NCBI RefSeq assembly: GCF_003323745.1
Contig: NZ_QOIL01000024.1
Coordinates: 63,866 to 127,865, forward strand
From: Sphaerisporangium album
GTDB taxonomy: Bacteria > Actinomycetota > Actinomycetes > Streptosporangiales > Streptosporangiaceae
Direction of reading: 5' to 3'
DNA: 64,000 bases
The translations under genes were made by a program, and so were the position numbers. Under the pieces are notes generated by a model. The model was not told the DNA's origin. It was given only the letters and a program-made list of their open reading frames with translations, and did no database searches. Within the stretch, counting starts at the first letter, position 1, and every line of letters begins with the position of its first letter. Shown here piece after piece: positions 16,254 through 25,122 of this stretch.

Positions 16254-18934
16254 GGGCGGGGACCTGGTCCGTGGAAGAAGGCGTCCACGACGCGCGGCGC
16301 GGCCTTGCCCGTCTCGTCCGCGCAGAACAGCGTGACGAAGTCGGCGTACCGCCCGGCGTACTCGGCCGCGACGGCGGGCAGGTCGCGCAGCGCGGCGACC
16401 AGTTCCCCGGTCGTGGCCAGCACCGGGCCGGGGCCGATCTCGCGCAGGTCGTAGTTCAGCCCGCGTTCCACCCGGGCGAACTCGTCGTAGTCGTCGGCGT
16501 ACAGCAGGATCGGCCGCCCGGTGCACGCGTAGTCGCAGATGATCGAGGAGTAGTCGCTGAGCAGCGCGTCCGAGGCCAGGATCAGATCGTTCACCTCGGG
16601 ATACGACCCGGCCTCCCGGACGAGGTGCCGCACCCGCTCGGGCACCGCGAACCGCTCGACCGGGTGGGTGCGCAGCACGACGACCCACTCGTCCGCCAGC
16701 GCGTCGCCGAGCGCGTCGAGGTCCGCCCGCACCGACGCGCCGCCCGACTTCGCCCGGTCGCGGTACGTCGGCGCGTACAGCAGGATCTTGCGGTCGGACG
16801 GGATCTCCAGGGCCTCGCGCACGCGCGGCTCGGCCGAGGGGTCGCCGTTGACCAGGACGTCGCAGCGCGGCGAGCCGAAGCGCAGCACCGTGCCGGTGTA
16901 CTCGTTGGACGGCACGAAGACCCGCTCGAACTCCGCGCCCGGCGACACCAGCGCGTCCCAGCGCGCCACGGCCGCCCGCCAGCGCTCGCGCGGGCCGGGG
17001 AAGTCGCCGCGCAGGTCGGGGGAGTCGAACCCGACCGTCTTGAGCGTCTGCCCGTGCCAGGTCTGCAGGTAGCGGGTCCCCTTCGGCTTGGGGAAGCCGA
17101 GCGGGAGGCCGTGGCTGTCCACCCAGTAGCCCGCGCGGGCCATGATCCAGATGTACCGCCAGCTCATCCGCCGCACCAGCGGCACGCCCGCGGGAAAGCC
17201 GGTCGCGTCCCCGCGCACCGACCAGCGCACGTCCAGCGGCAGCCCCCTGCGGACGATCTCCTCGTGGATGTACCGGGGGTTGCCCGTGTACCCCCCGCCT
17301 GTGTCGGACTCGAACAGCGCCAGGTCGCGGCGGCGCGGGACCATGTGGATCAGCCGCCGGTACGCCCACAGCTTCACGTCCGCGCGGCCCGCCAGGTCGC
17401 GCAGCACGCGCAGCGCGGATGCCCGCCGCAGCGCCGGGTCCGGCCGCCAGGAGACGCGCAGGACCGCGCCGTCGCCCGCCGGGCCGACCGTGACCTCGTG
17501 CCTGCCCACGGTCAGCACCAGCGGCGGCGCGGTGGGGTCGACCAGCAGCCGGTCGGCGGTGCGGTGCCCGTCCGCGCGGGTGAATCCGACGCGCGGGTCA
17601 CGCCGTCCCTGGAACCCCAGCCTGCCCAGCCTCGCGCCCCCGAGGTCGAACTCCACCTGGGTGAGGTAGCTGCCGTCCGCCTGCCGCCGCGGCTCCAGCG
17701 GCACCGTCAGGCCCTTGAGCGTCAGGTCGGCCGCGCACTTCCAGCGGCGCAGCACCGCGAACGGGTCGTACGTGCGGACGGTCATCGACACGATCGTCCC
17801 CTCGCACGCCATCTCGGTGACCTCGTGCCGGATCCGCGACGCCATGAACGGCAGCTCCGCCAGGCGCAGCGCGGTGATGTCCATGGCCGGGTCGGCGCGC
17901 GTCCCCCAGTACGTCCGGCCGTCCACGCGCAGCGCGTGCCGCGGCGGCGCCTTCGGGCCGGTCAGCGAGCGTGCCGCGACCACCAGGTCCTCGGGGTGGT
18001 CGGTGCGGAGCAGATGCGCGCACACCCGGATCATCGGGTCGGCGCGGCCGAGCACGCCGGGCTCCAGGTCGTCCAGGTACGGACGGGTCACCGCGGCGAA
18101 CTCCTTGACCCACACCGCGGGGCGGCCGGGCAGCTTGTTCAGGTAGACGCGCAGGTCCTGCTGCACGAAGCGGTGCTGGCGGTCGGCGACCAGGTCCGAG
18201 CAGCCGTTGTCGCGCAGGATCGCGTCGCTGACCAGCGCCGCCCGCACCCGCTGCCGGACGTTGTCCAGGTCCTGGACCGACGACGAGATCGACGTCGAAC
18301 CGGCCGCGCGGTGCCAGACGTACACCACCCAGGGCACGACCGCGAACGTCCGGGCCGCGCAGTACAGGGCCGCGGTGAAGACGTGGTCCTCGTAGTGGAT
18401 GTTCTCGGCGAAGCGCAGCCCGTGCTCGCGCAGGAAGGCCGTCCGGTACAGCTTGTTGGTCGCGAAGCCGTCCAGGAACAGGTGCGGCTCGGCGCGGATC
18501 CCCTCTACCACGCGCCGGGGGGAGTACAGGGACGGGTAGTAGCGCTGGGTGCGGCCCGTCTCCTCGAACAGCCGCGTGATCTGCCCGGCCGCGAAGTCGG
18601 CGCCCGTCCGCTCGACCTCCTCCAGCAGGCTCTTGCACGCGTGCGGGGCCAACTCGTCGTCGCTGTCCAGGAACATGATGTGCGGGGCGCGGGCGGCGTC
18701 CATCCCGGCGTTGCGCGGGGCCCCGCAGCCGCCGCTGTTGGACTCCCTGCGGATGTAGCGCACGCGCGGGTCGTCGTGGCGGGCGAGGACGCGGGGCGTG
18801 TGGTCGGTGCTCGCGTCGTCCACGACGATCACTTCGAGATTGCGCAGGGACTGGTTCAGCACCGAGGCGAGGGCACGCGGCAGTCTGGCCGAATCGTTGA
18901 ACGTGATGAGCACGACGCTGACATCCGGCTGCAT
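16250..18934 (-). CDS. bifunctional GT2 glycosyltransferase / CDP-glycerol glycerophosphotransferase
   Basis: An 894-aa two-domain enzyme of wall teichoic acid type. Residues 1 to about 240 are a GT-A (GT2) domain: VSVVLITFNDSARLPRALAS, VVDDASTD, and metal-binding D90-S-D92. A middle region of beta-rich sequence follows. From about residue 530 on is a TagF/Glyphos_transf domain with YLQTWHGQTLKTVGFD and ALLSDYSSIICDYACTGRPI. It would extend poly(glycerol phosphate)-like chains from CDP-glycerol and decorate them. ATG 18934 has GGGGGG eight bases upstream. The downstream glycosyltransferase is coupled. No tagA/tagO-like gene is in the window. Confidence 0.92.
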   Translation of the reverse strand: MQPDVSVVLITFNDSARLPRALASVLNQSLRNLEVIVVDDASTDHTPRVLARHDDPRVRYIRRESNSGGCGAPRNAGMDAARAPHIMFLDSDDELAPHACKSLLEEVERTGADFAAGQITRLFEETGRTQRYYPSLYSPRRVVEGIRAEPHLFLDGFATNKLYRTAFLREHGLRFAENIHYEDHVFTAALYCAARTFAVVPWVVYVWHRAAGSTSISSSVQDLDNVRQRVRAALVSDAILRDNGCSDLVADRQHRFVQQDLRVYLNKLPGRPAVWVKEFAAVTRPYLDDLEPGVLGRADPMIRVCAHLLRTDHPEDLVVAARSLTGPKAPPRHALRVDGRTYWGTRADPAMDITALRLAELPFMASRIRHEVTEMACEGTIVSMTVRTYDPFAVLRRWKCAADLTLKGLTVPLEPRRQADGSYLTQVEFDLGGARLGRLGFQGRRDPRVGFTRADGHRTADRLLVDPTAPPLVLTVGRHEVTVGPAGDGAVLRVSWRPDPALRRASALRVLRDLAGRADVKLWAYRRLIHMVPRRRDLALFESDTGGGYTGNPRYIHEEIVRRGLPLDVRWSVRGDATGFPAGVPLVRRMSWRYIWIMARAGYWVDSHGLPLGFPKPKGTRYLQTWHGQTLKTVGFDSPDLRGDFPGPRERWRAAVARWDALVSPGAEFERVFVPSNEYTGTVLRFGSPRCDVLVNGDPSAEPRVREALEIPSDRKILLYAPTYRDRAKSGGASVRADLDALGDALADEWVVVLRTHPVERFAVPERVRHLVREAGSYPEVNDLILASDALLSDYSSIICDYACTGRPILLYADDYDEFARVERGLNYDLREIGPGPVLATTGELVAALRDLPAVAAEYAGRYADFVTLFCADETGKAAPRVVDAFFHGPGPRP

Positions 18935-19167
18935 GCTGGTTCCCCCCAGTCGGCACCGACGCTGCCCCGGGGTATTCCCGGCCAGCCCCGCGTACCGCCC
19001 CTCCCGAAGGAGTGCTGACCAGCCCTTTCCCGACTTTTACCACCCACGGCCCGGGTGGTCCTCCGCTGGTGTCTCCGACCTGTGGGCTCGCGGAGCGCGT
19101 TCCCCGCGGGAGTCGGCGTGTGTCCCCGCCGCGCTCATGGTCAGCGGGGGGTGAGCAGCCGCTATGG

Positions 19168-20382
19168 TCAGCGGCGGGTGAGCAGCCGCCGTACCAGCCA
19201 GCCGAGCAGCACCACGCCCGCCAGCGCCGCCACCAGCGGGGCCGCGCGCTTGAGCAGCGGCATGCCCGCGATCCGCAGCAGGTCCAGCGCCTCCTCGTCG
19301 GGCGTCCGCGAGGTACGGGTGGTGCCCGCTGGGTGTGCCTCCCGCCCGGCCGTCCTCTCGGCGTAGGAGTCGGGCACGGCGCTGAGATGCCGCTGCGCCC
19401 TCGTCTCCCCACCGCCGGACACCCCCTCCTCCGGCTCCCCACCCCGAGACACCCGTCCCTCTGGCTTCCGACCCCCGGACACCCGGTCGTCCTGCTCCCC
19501 GGCCTCGGCGGGCGCCCCGAAGGGCGACGCGGCCTCCGCGACGGGGACGCTCGCGGGCTCCCCGGAGGGGGCGGTGGCCGGCTCGCCGGACGGGGCGGTG
19601 GCCGGCTCGCCGGGCTCCCGGGGTTCGCCGGATTCGCGGAACGGCACGGTGGCGGGCTCGGTGAACACCGAGGCGCGCTCGGCGAGCGGCGACGGCGCCG
19701 GCTCGTCGACCGGAGTGGTGGCGGGTTCGGGCAGAAGCGATGGCTCGGGTTGGTTGAACGGGGTGGTGGCGGGCTCGGCGAGCGCGCCGGGCTCGACCTC
19801 CCCGGCCGGCTCCGGCGCAGGCATCTCCTCGGCCGTCCCGCCGACGATCCCTGGTGCCGTCTTTCCGGCCGTCCCCGGGGCCGTTTCCTCGGTCGTTTCG
19901 TCGGGCACCACCGTGAGGGTCCTCTCCTCCGGGGCCTCGCGCAGCACCGCGGCGAGGTTCTCGGCGAACTTGTCGATCAGCTTGGCCCCGACCTCGGCCA
20001 TCACCCCCCGCCCGAACTGCGCGGGACGTCCCGTCACGTTGAACGACGTCTCGACCGTGACCCTGGTCCGAGCCCCCTCGCCGGTGAGCGTCGCGTTGAC
20101 CAGCGCCCCGGCGGTGCCGGTGCCGCGCGCCTCCTTGCCCGACGCCTTCAGGCTGAGCGTGTGCGCGTCCTTGTCCACCGACTCGAACGCCGCCTCGCCC
20201 CGGTAGGTGACGGTTATCGGCCCTACTTTGACCTTCATCCGGCCGGTGAACACGTCGCCGTCCACGCCGTCGAGCGTCGCCCCCGGCAGGCAGGGAGCCA
20301 CCCTCTGGACATCGAGAAGCACCGACCACGCCTGCTCGACCGGCACGGGAACCGTGAACTCGTGCTCGAACCGCATCGCCAT
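19168..20382 (-). CDS. CoxG-like SRPBCC protein with C-terminal membrane anchor
   Basis: A 404-aa protein. Residues 1 to about 150 form a CoxG-type SRPBCC (START-like) domain: FEHEFTVPVPVEQAW, CLPGATLDGVDGDVFTGRMKVKVGPI, then FNVTGRPAQFGRGVMAEV. A disordered linker of about 215 residues rich in Glu, Pro, Ala and Thr follows, with short repeats. A single hydrophobic helix (LVAALAGVVLLGWLV) and a basic tail end the protein, so it is likely tethered to the membrane. Recent work describes CoxG as a quinone carrier for CO dehydrogenase. Here it sits alone, about 9 kb from the coxSLM-type genes at 29-33 kb. ATG 20382 has GGGAGGG upstream. Confidence 0.88.
   Translation of the reverse strand: MAMRFEHEFTVPVPVEQAWSVLLDVQRVAPCLPGATLDGVDGDVFTGRMKVKVGPITVTYRGEAAFESVDKDAHTLSLKASGKEARGTGTAGALVNATLTGEGARTRVTVETSFNVTGRPAQFGRGVMAEVGAKLIDKFAENLAAVLREAPEERTLTVVPDETTEETAPGTAGKTAPGIVGGTAEEMPAPEPAGEVEPGALAEPATTPFNQPEPSLLPEPATTPVDEPAPSPLAERASVFTEPATVPFRESGEPREPGEPATAPSGEPATAPSGEPASVPVAEAASPFGAPAEAGEQDDRVSGGRKPEGRVSRGGEPEEGVSGGGETRAQRHLSAVPDSYAERTAGREAHPAGTTRTSRTPDEEALDLLRIAGMPLLKRAAPLVAALAGVVLLGWLVRRLLTRR
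19565..19614 (-). repeat. 24-bp tandem repeat in linker of CoxG-like gene
   Basis: Two near-identical 24-bp units encode GEPATAPS twice in the disordered linker of the CoxG-like protein. Related degenerate EPATTP units recur at about 19720-19770. Boundaries are approximate. Confidence 0.65.
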
Positions 20383-20640
20383 GGTGCCGCCCTCCCAGGC
20401 CAGGCCCGGCCGGCGAACGACCGGACGGCCCTCGTCGCTCTCGCGCCATTATGACCGCTCAACGACCCGTCGCTACCTTGCTACCCCTCTTGCCGCGGTC
20501 ATGCGAATCGGTAGCGCCGACTGCGGGGGGCGGCGGCTCCGTCCGTGTCGGCTGACCTGCTCGTCGTCTCGTCGGGGGCTGGTTCCGGCCATGAGCCTGT
20601 GCCCTATTTGGGAATAGCGGAGGGCGTCGGCAGACATATC

Positions 20641-20663
20641 CATATTTATTAAGATCTTTACTC
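20641..20663 (+). promoter_or_regulatory. AT-rich putative leaderless promoter
   Basis: A short AT-rich tract with TAAGAT at 20650-20655 directly precedes the ATG at 20664. This spacing fits a -10 element of a leaderless mRNA, common in actinomycetes. No convincing -35 is seen. The preceding 20383-20640 holds no gene. Confidence 0.4.
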
Positions 20664-22895
20664 ATGGCGAGGATGCAATTAATCTCGCCGTCGGAGTTGT
20701 CGCTGTCGTCGGCCGCGCTGGAGCCCCCTGACCTCATGACCCATCCCTTACCCACGCCGTCTCCAGCACCTGAGGACGTCCCTACCCGGCGGCCGTCCCC
20801 CACGGCCGAACCCTCTCCGACCGCCGAGCCCGCTCCGGTCGCTCCTCCCTCCGGGGACAGCGCTCCCAAGACCGCTCGGACCTCTTCGGCGACCGGCCCG
20901 ACTCCGCTCCCTCACCCGCCCTCGGGAGTGAAAGGCGGCTATTCCGGGATCGATCCCGCCTCGATGGACGCCTTCGAACGCGGCTTGGGCCGGGCCGAGG
21001 ACACCCTCGGACGCAACGAGCCCCGGATCCGCCGCACACTCCAGCAGTTGGACCTGGACACCTCGGGCCTGGACGTCCTGCGCGAGATGCGGACCTGGAT
21101 CGCGACGAGCCGCCCCGACCTGCGCCGCCGCAGCCAGACGATCCGCGCCGAGCATTCGGACTGGAGCGCCTCCTCAAGCCTCCCCGGCGGCCTGACCGCC
21201 TTCGACGAGGCCCTGTACGCCAAGGCCGCCCACCACCCCGACGTCTACGCCGCCGCCCTCAAACTGGGCCAGGCCGCAGAGAACGGCAAGGTCGACGCGA
21301 ACACCCTGGCCGAACTGGAAAAACGCGCCAAGGACCCCGGCTTCGCCACTACCTTGATGAACGCAATGGGCGCCAAGGCGTACACCAAGCTGATGGGCAA
21401 GATCGTGGCCCACAAGAACGACGTGGGCATGAATCGATTGCTTGTGGCCCTAGGCCAGACTCTGGGGACTGCCAGCCCGAAGCTGAGCACCGCCTGGCGC
21501 AACGAACTTAACGAACTGCTGTCGGGGATACGCACGAACTGGTCCCGTATGAACTGGCAAGAGGGTTACGGCCTCGCATTGGCCCTAAAGCACGGCACGT
21601 TCCCCACCGAGTTCCTGACCTCGGTGGCCAAGAAGCTCGACGCGTGGGACCGCAAGGCGCACGCCAATCCGATCGGGCTGGAACAGCCAATGATGATCAC
21701 CGTTCTAGAAGCGCTCAGCAAGGACCCCGCAGCCGCTCAAGATTTCTTCCTGAGCGATCCCAACATGCTGAAGCGCTTCATGACCGAGCGGCGGCTTAGT
21801 GATAACGGTGATGCGTTGGGCAAGGCCATCGAAGCCGCAACCCTGTACTTTCGCGACCATGACGGCACGCCGCAAAAACCGTCGCGCGGTTTCCTATCAG
21901 CTAAACTCGCTTCAGAGTTCATCAAATTGGAAATTGATCGCGTCATGGCCGACGACTCGTTCGAATCCCATGTTCCGCCTCTTACAACTGGCCGTGTCCT
22001 CGCGGGCTACATCATCGATATCAACGGTGCCGCTCAATCTGGGACCACAATCCCGAGCGTGGTTTCAGGTGCCGATAATCCTCTCAGTCCCGGGCAGGAC
22101 CCTTGGGGGGTTGGGCAGTTCGATCGGGTCTCTCTGAACGAGGTGATGAAGCAGGCGTTCACGGATGAAAAAGCGTTCGCTATTGTCCTGGCCGCCCAGA
22201 CCGTGTTGGCGGCCCGCCTTCTCGATCATGGGGCTGCAGAGGTGGCCGCAGGGCGGGGGGATGACGCACTTGTTGCAAGCGTAAAGCAGGCGGCGGCCGG
22301 CTTCGGCTTGATCAGGGATGCGGCGGGGCTGGCCGGGATCGAGAGCGGCAAGGAGATGGACGAGGCGAAAGCGCGGAATATGAAGATTCTGGCAGCCCTC
22401 GTCGATATGGGTCTCGCCTGGCCGCAGGAGGTGCCTTGGGCACGGCTCGCCGGCGGCATCGGGGCTTGGACTGGCATGATCGAGGACATGAACAAGGGAA
22501 ACGCGGAGGACAAGGCCCGCCTCCAGGCTGACCAGGCCCTCGATCTAACTCGAAATTTCGTCCATGATCTCGCCGCCCAAGCGATGCTCAAGCACGGCCT
22601 GTTCGGAAAATCTGAACCTCCGGCACGGACTCATCCTTGGGCCACGCTGGAGGGGCTGAACAAGGGTGATGATCCTCGCGACAACCCCAATAACTTTCTT
22701 AAAGACGATGGCCGGACGCTCATGACCAGGGATGAGATGATCGACAAAAAGGCTGCCAACGAAACTGACATGTACCGGCGGGTTGAAGCGTATGAGCGAT
22801 GGCTCCGCGAAGGGCTGTCGGGAAGGTCATGGCGAGATCTCGAAAATCAACTGGATGTGAGCTTCTTCGGTGGTCTGAGGCATCACGGATCATGA
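20664..22895 (+). CDS. large DUF6571-like protein, putative type VII secretion-associated
   Basis: A 743-aa protein without recognised catalytic residues. Residues 1-90 are Pro/Ser/Thr-rich and low complexity. The folded part begins GYSGIDPASMDAFERGL and has a WXG100-like helical opening (ending EHSDW), then a long helical region. This arrangement resembles DUF6571 proteins of actinomycetes that accompany WXG100 genes; assignment is from memory and moderate. No signal peptide is seen. ATG 20664 lacks a ribosome binding site. The AT-rich TAAGAT (20650-20655) lies eight bases before it, suggesting a leaderless transcript; ATG 20673 is an alternative. Sequence from about 21400 on is visibly AT-richer than neighbours, with rarer codons, suggesting transfer. 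Its stop overlaps the lipoprotein start. Confidence 0.7.
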   Translation: MARMQLISPSELSLSSAALEPPDLMTHPLPTPSPAPEDVPTRRPSPTAEPSPTAEPAPVAPPSGDSAPKTARTSSATGPTPLPHPPSGVKGGYSGIDPASMDAFERGLGRAEDTLGRNEPRIRRTLQQLDLDTSGLDVLREMRTWIATSRPDLRRRSQTIRAEHSDWSASSSLPGGLTAFDEALYAKAAHHPDVYAAALKLGQAAENGKVDANTLAELEKRAKDPGFATTLMNAMGAKAYTKLMGKIVAHKNDVGMNRLLVALGQTLGTASPKLSTAWRNELNELLSGIRTNWSRMNWQEGYGLALALKHGTFPTEFLTSVAKKLDAWDRKAHANPIGLEQPMMITVLEALSKDPAAAQDFFLSDPNMLKRFMTERRLSDNGDALGKAIEAATLYFRDHDGTPQKPSRGFLSAKLASEFIKLEIDRVMADDSFESHVPPLTTGRVLAGYIIDINGAAQSGTTIPSVVSGADNPLSPGQDPWGVGQFDRVSLNEVMKQAFTDEKAFAIVLAAQTVLAARLLDHGAAEVAAGRGDDALVASVKQAAAGFGLIRDAAGLAGIESGKEMDEAKARNMKILAALVDMGLAWPQEVPWARLAGGIGAWTGMIEDMNKGNAEDKARLQADQALDLTRNFVHDLAAQAMLKHGLFGKSEPPARTHPWATLEGLNKGDDPRDNPNNFLKDDGRTLMTRDEMIDKKAANETDMYRRVEAYERWLREGLSGRSWRDLENQLDVSFFGGLRHHGS

Positions 22896-23503
22896 AGTTG
22901 AAGCCGCTCGCCTCCATGGCGGCCATGCTATGTATGCTTGCCACATCAACGGCATGTCAGAACGATGATGTCGGGATCGATCGCACACCCATCCCGAAAT
23001 CAGCCGCTCCGCCGTTCGCATGCGAATATATTCCAATCAAAGCGGTGCAACTGATGACCGGCGTACGCGATCCGATCGCGCATGGATTCTTCGATCTAGA
23101 TATCTCGAATGGCTTAGGTGCCGGAACGTGTACGATATATCAGCCGACCGACGAGAAGTCGAAGGTGCTACTGGTCGATCTCGCGCCGGGAGGGTACTCG
23201 GAACTAGTTGAAAGTCAGATCTCGGCCGGAGCCTCGCCATTGCCGGAGATCGTCCCTGGGGCCATCGGCTACTACTTCAAGCCCCCCGATGGAAATTACA
23301 ACCGCGCGAACGCGCTTCTCGTGCGTGGTAAGGCGATGCTCAGCATCCAACTGGATATTGGGGTCTCGGGGCGGGACAACGCGGCTGATGTGGTGGCGCT
23401 TATGAAGTTGATCGCGCCGAAGCTGATCACGGATGCCAGTGCGCCGTCGCCCGGGCCGTCAGGGGAGGGTGTTTCTCCTTCGCCGACGAAGACGAAGGGG
23501 TGA
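22892..23503 (+). CDS. putative lipoprotein (DUF3558-like layout)
   Basis: A 203-aa exported lipoprotein: basic start MKLK, hydrophobic stretch and lipobox S-T-A-C (Cys22). The mature part has two further Cys (FACEY and GTCTIY) spaced as in DUF3558-type actinobacterial lipoproteins, and a Pro/Ser tail. ATG 22892 overlaps the upstream stop (ATGA), so it is translationally coupled to the DUF6571-like gene. The low-GC character continues through this gene. Function is unknown. Confidence 0.75.
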   Translation: MKLKPLASMAAMLCMLATSTACQNDDVGIDRTPIPKSAAPPFACEYIPIKAVQLMTGVRDPIAHGFFDLDISNGLGAGTCTIYQPTDEKSKVLLVDLAPGGYSELVESQISAGASPLPEIVPGAIGYYFKPPDGNYNRANALLVRGKAMLSIQLDIGVSGRDNAADVVALMKLIAPKLITDASAPSPGPSGEGVSPSPTKTKG

Positions 23504-23509
23504 GCGGGG

Positions 23510-23812
23510 ATGCCGCAGTTGGTGCCGAACCCGCTTTGTGCGGCGCTGGAGGAGGCGTTGCGGGCGGTGGAGACGATGATCCGTGAGGTGGATGACGACA
23601 TCGAGGGGCCGTATCGGGCGTTTCACGGGGGCGGGGTCTGGACAGGACCGACCGCCGTGCGGTTCGACGCCCAGCTCGTTCACTACCGCACGCGCGTCCG
23701 GGGCTCCGGAGACAAGATCCTCTCCGAGCTACGACTGGCCCTGGCCCGCACCCCCCGAGAGGTGACCGAACACGAGGCCAGGTCGATAGCCCAGAGGTAC
23801 GGCCTGTCCTGA
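23510..23812 (+). CDS. WXG100-like small protein
   Basis: A 100-aa helical protein with V-W-T-G-P-T-A at about residues 43-49 in the turn between two predicted helices, the WXG100/ESAT-6 arrangement. Its C-terminus (TPREVTEHEARSIAQRYGLS) is longer than the usual Yxxx(D/E) tail. ATG 23510 follows the lipoprotein stop by six bases, so it is the third gene of one operon. Known members are exported as dimers by type VII systems; no ESX core gene (eccC etc.) is in the window. Confidence 0.75.
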   Translation: MPQLVPNPLCAALEEALRAVETMIREVDDDIEGPYRAFHGGGVWTGPTAVRFDAQLVHYRTRVRGSGDKILSELRLALARTPREVTEHEARSIAQRYGLS

Positions 23813-24059
23813 CGCTGTCGGTCACAAGTGCGCCTCCGGCCACTAGGTCGTGTCCGGGGGCGTCATCACGCGCTCCCAGGGCCGATCCCAACCGCCGGTC
23901 GCCGACAGGCGTGCCACCTTTGGGCACGTCCCGGTTGGAACCACGGTCATGGATTCGTCGGGTTACGGAGGACGTCAGGCTTGTCGTCTCGGAGGCCACG
24001 GCCGCGGTCAAGGCGATCGTCCCCGCTTTTGACGCGGTGCGGGTTGCTGGTCGCCGGGC

Positions 24060-24644
24060 TCAGTGCAATTTTCGCTCCGGCTCGCCGAACGCGCCCACGT
24101 CCCGGATGCCGTCGGCGGCCCTGCCGCTCAGCACCGAGTACGCGTCCGAAACGGTGGTCCATTGGCGGGAGGCGAGCGAGTCGGGGATGACCCGGCGGTA
24201 GACCGCGGAGAAGGCTTCGGCCAGGTCGGGCGAAGGGTGGCCCGCGTTCCAGAAGACCGCCAGCCGGCCGCCGGGCCGTAGCGCCTCGGCGGCCTTCGCC
24301 GCTCCCGCGACCGGGTCCACCCAGTGCCATGCCTGTCCGGAGACGACGGCGTCGAATTGCCGGCTGGCCGGGTCCCAGGCTTCGAACGCCATCATCTCGA
24401 CATCGAGCCCGCGCTGTCGCGCCCACTCGGCCATCCGCGCGTCGACCTCGACCCCGAGCACCTTGCGACCGGCGGCCAGGAACTGCCGGGCCGCGATGCC
24501 GGTACCGATGCCGACGTCGAGGAAGTCGGGCCGGGGGCTTTCGGCGACGATGCGCTCCACCAACGCGTCGGGATAGCGGGGTCTGGCCCTTTCGTAGCGT
24601 TCGGGGTCCGAGCGGAACGACTCCGCAGGGGAACCCGTCTGCAA
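24060..24644 (-). pseudogene. SAM-dependent methyltransferase, C-terminally truncated
   Basis: The 194-aa product starts like class I methyltransferases (FRSDPERYERARPRYPDALV; SAM motif LDVGIGTGIAARQFL; SGQAWHWVDP). It stops at GEPERKLH, where relatives of about 260 aa continue for some 60 more residues. No frame in the next 250 bases encodes the missing part. The best start is TTG 24644; an upstream ATG is blocked by a stop. The first domain with the SAM site is intact, so residual function is possible, but the gene looks decayed. Upstream sequence is AT-rich. Confidence 0.65.
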
Positions 24645-25122
24645 GAAACAAACGAATTTACGCAGAATTCATACCGAAACAGGAAGAGGGCGCATAAATG
24701 GGACCGCATTCGAGGGGCTAGATCGCTAAGGTGTGGGGGTGTGGCTGGAACGGGGAATCTTGGCCAGGTCTGTTCGGTGGGTCCCGGGGGTGGGTGGCCC
24801 TCGACGGGCCGTGTACGTGCTCGGGGCGGTGGGCGTGCGAGCCTCGCTCGCCACAAGTCGCGCCGTCCGAAAACCGCCCGCCGCAACACCGTGATCTTCG
24901 CCGTCGGCGAAGCCTCCCCCGGCCGGTGGCGGCTCGCCATTCCCGCTGATCCAAGCCGACGGGCTGGACAGCTCTCCTGAATCCCTGAATTCCAGGTCCA
25001 TCCGGGCTGAGGCGCCACCCGGATGTTCCGTACGGCATCGCGCGAGCCGTCCGGAGCCTTCACCGTCCGTGCGGTTTGTCATGCACTGCCGCCGGGCGTC
25101 CCCCTAGGAAAGGACCTCTCCC
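24645..25122. other. 478-base stretch without a credible gene; palindromes
   Basis: No frame shows convincing coding character or known domains. It holds a 7-bp-stem palindrome CTTCGCC (24896-24902) / GGCGAAG (24906-24912), and GCGAG/CTCGC near 24837-24851. The middle (about 24800-24960) reads like a dispersed non-coding repeat. The last bases carry the ribosome binding site AGGAAAGGAC (25106-25115) of the subtilase gene. Confidence 0.5.

Noticed and set aside
16235-19018. A 927-residue plus-strand frame across the glycerophosphotransferase region
   Set aside because: It is exactly antisense to a gene with clear GT2 and TagF motifs, is made of Arg/Gly/Val/Pro-rich sequence with no domain, and results from high third-position GC.
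24726-25082. Hypothetical gene on the minus strand upstream of the subtilase
   Set aside because: No start context, no similarity to any family known to me, and all frames here are equally open owing to GC content.
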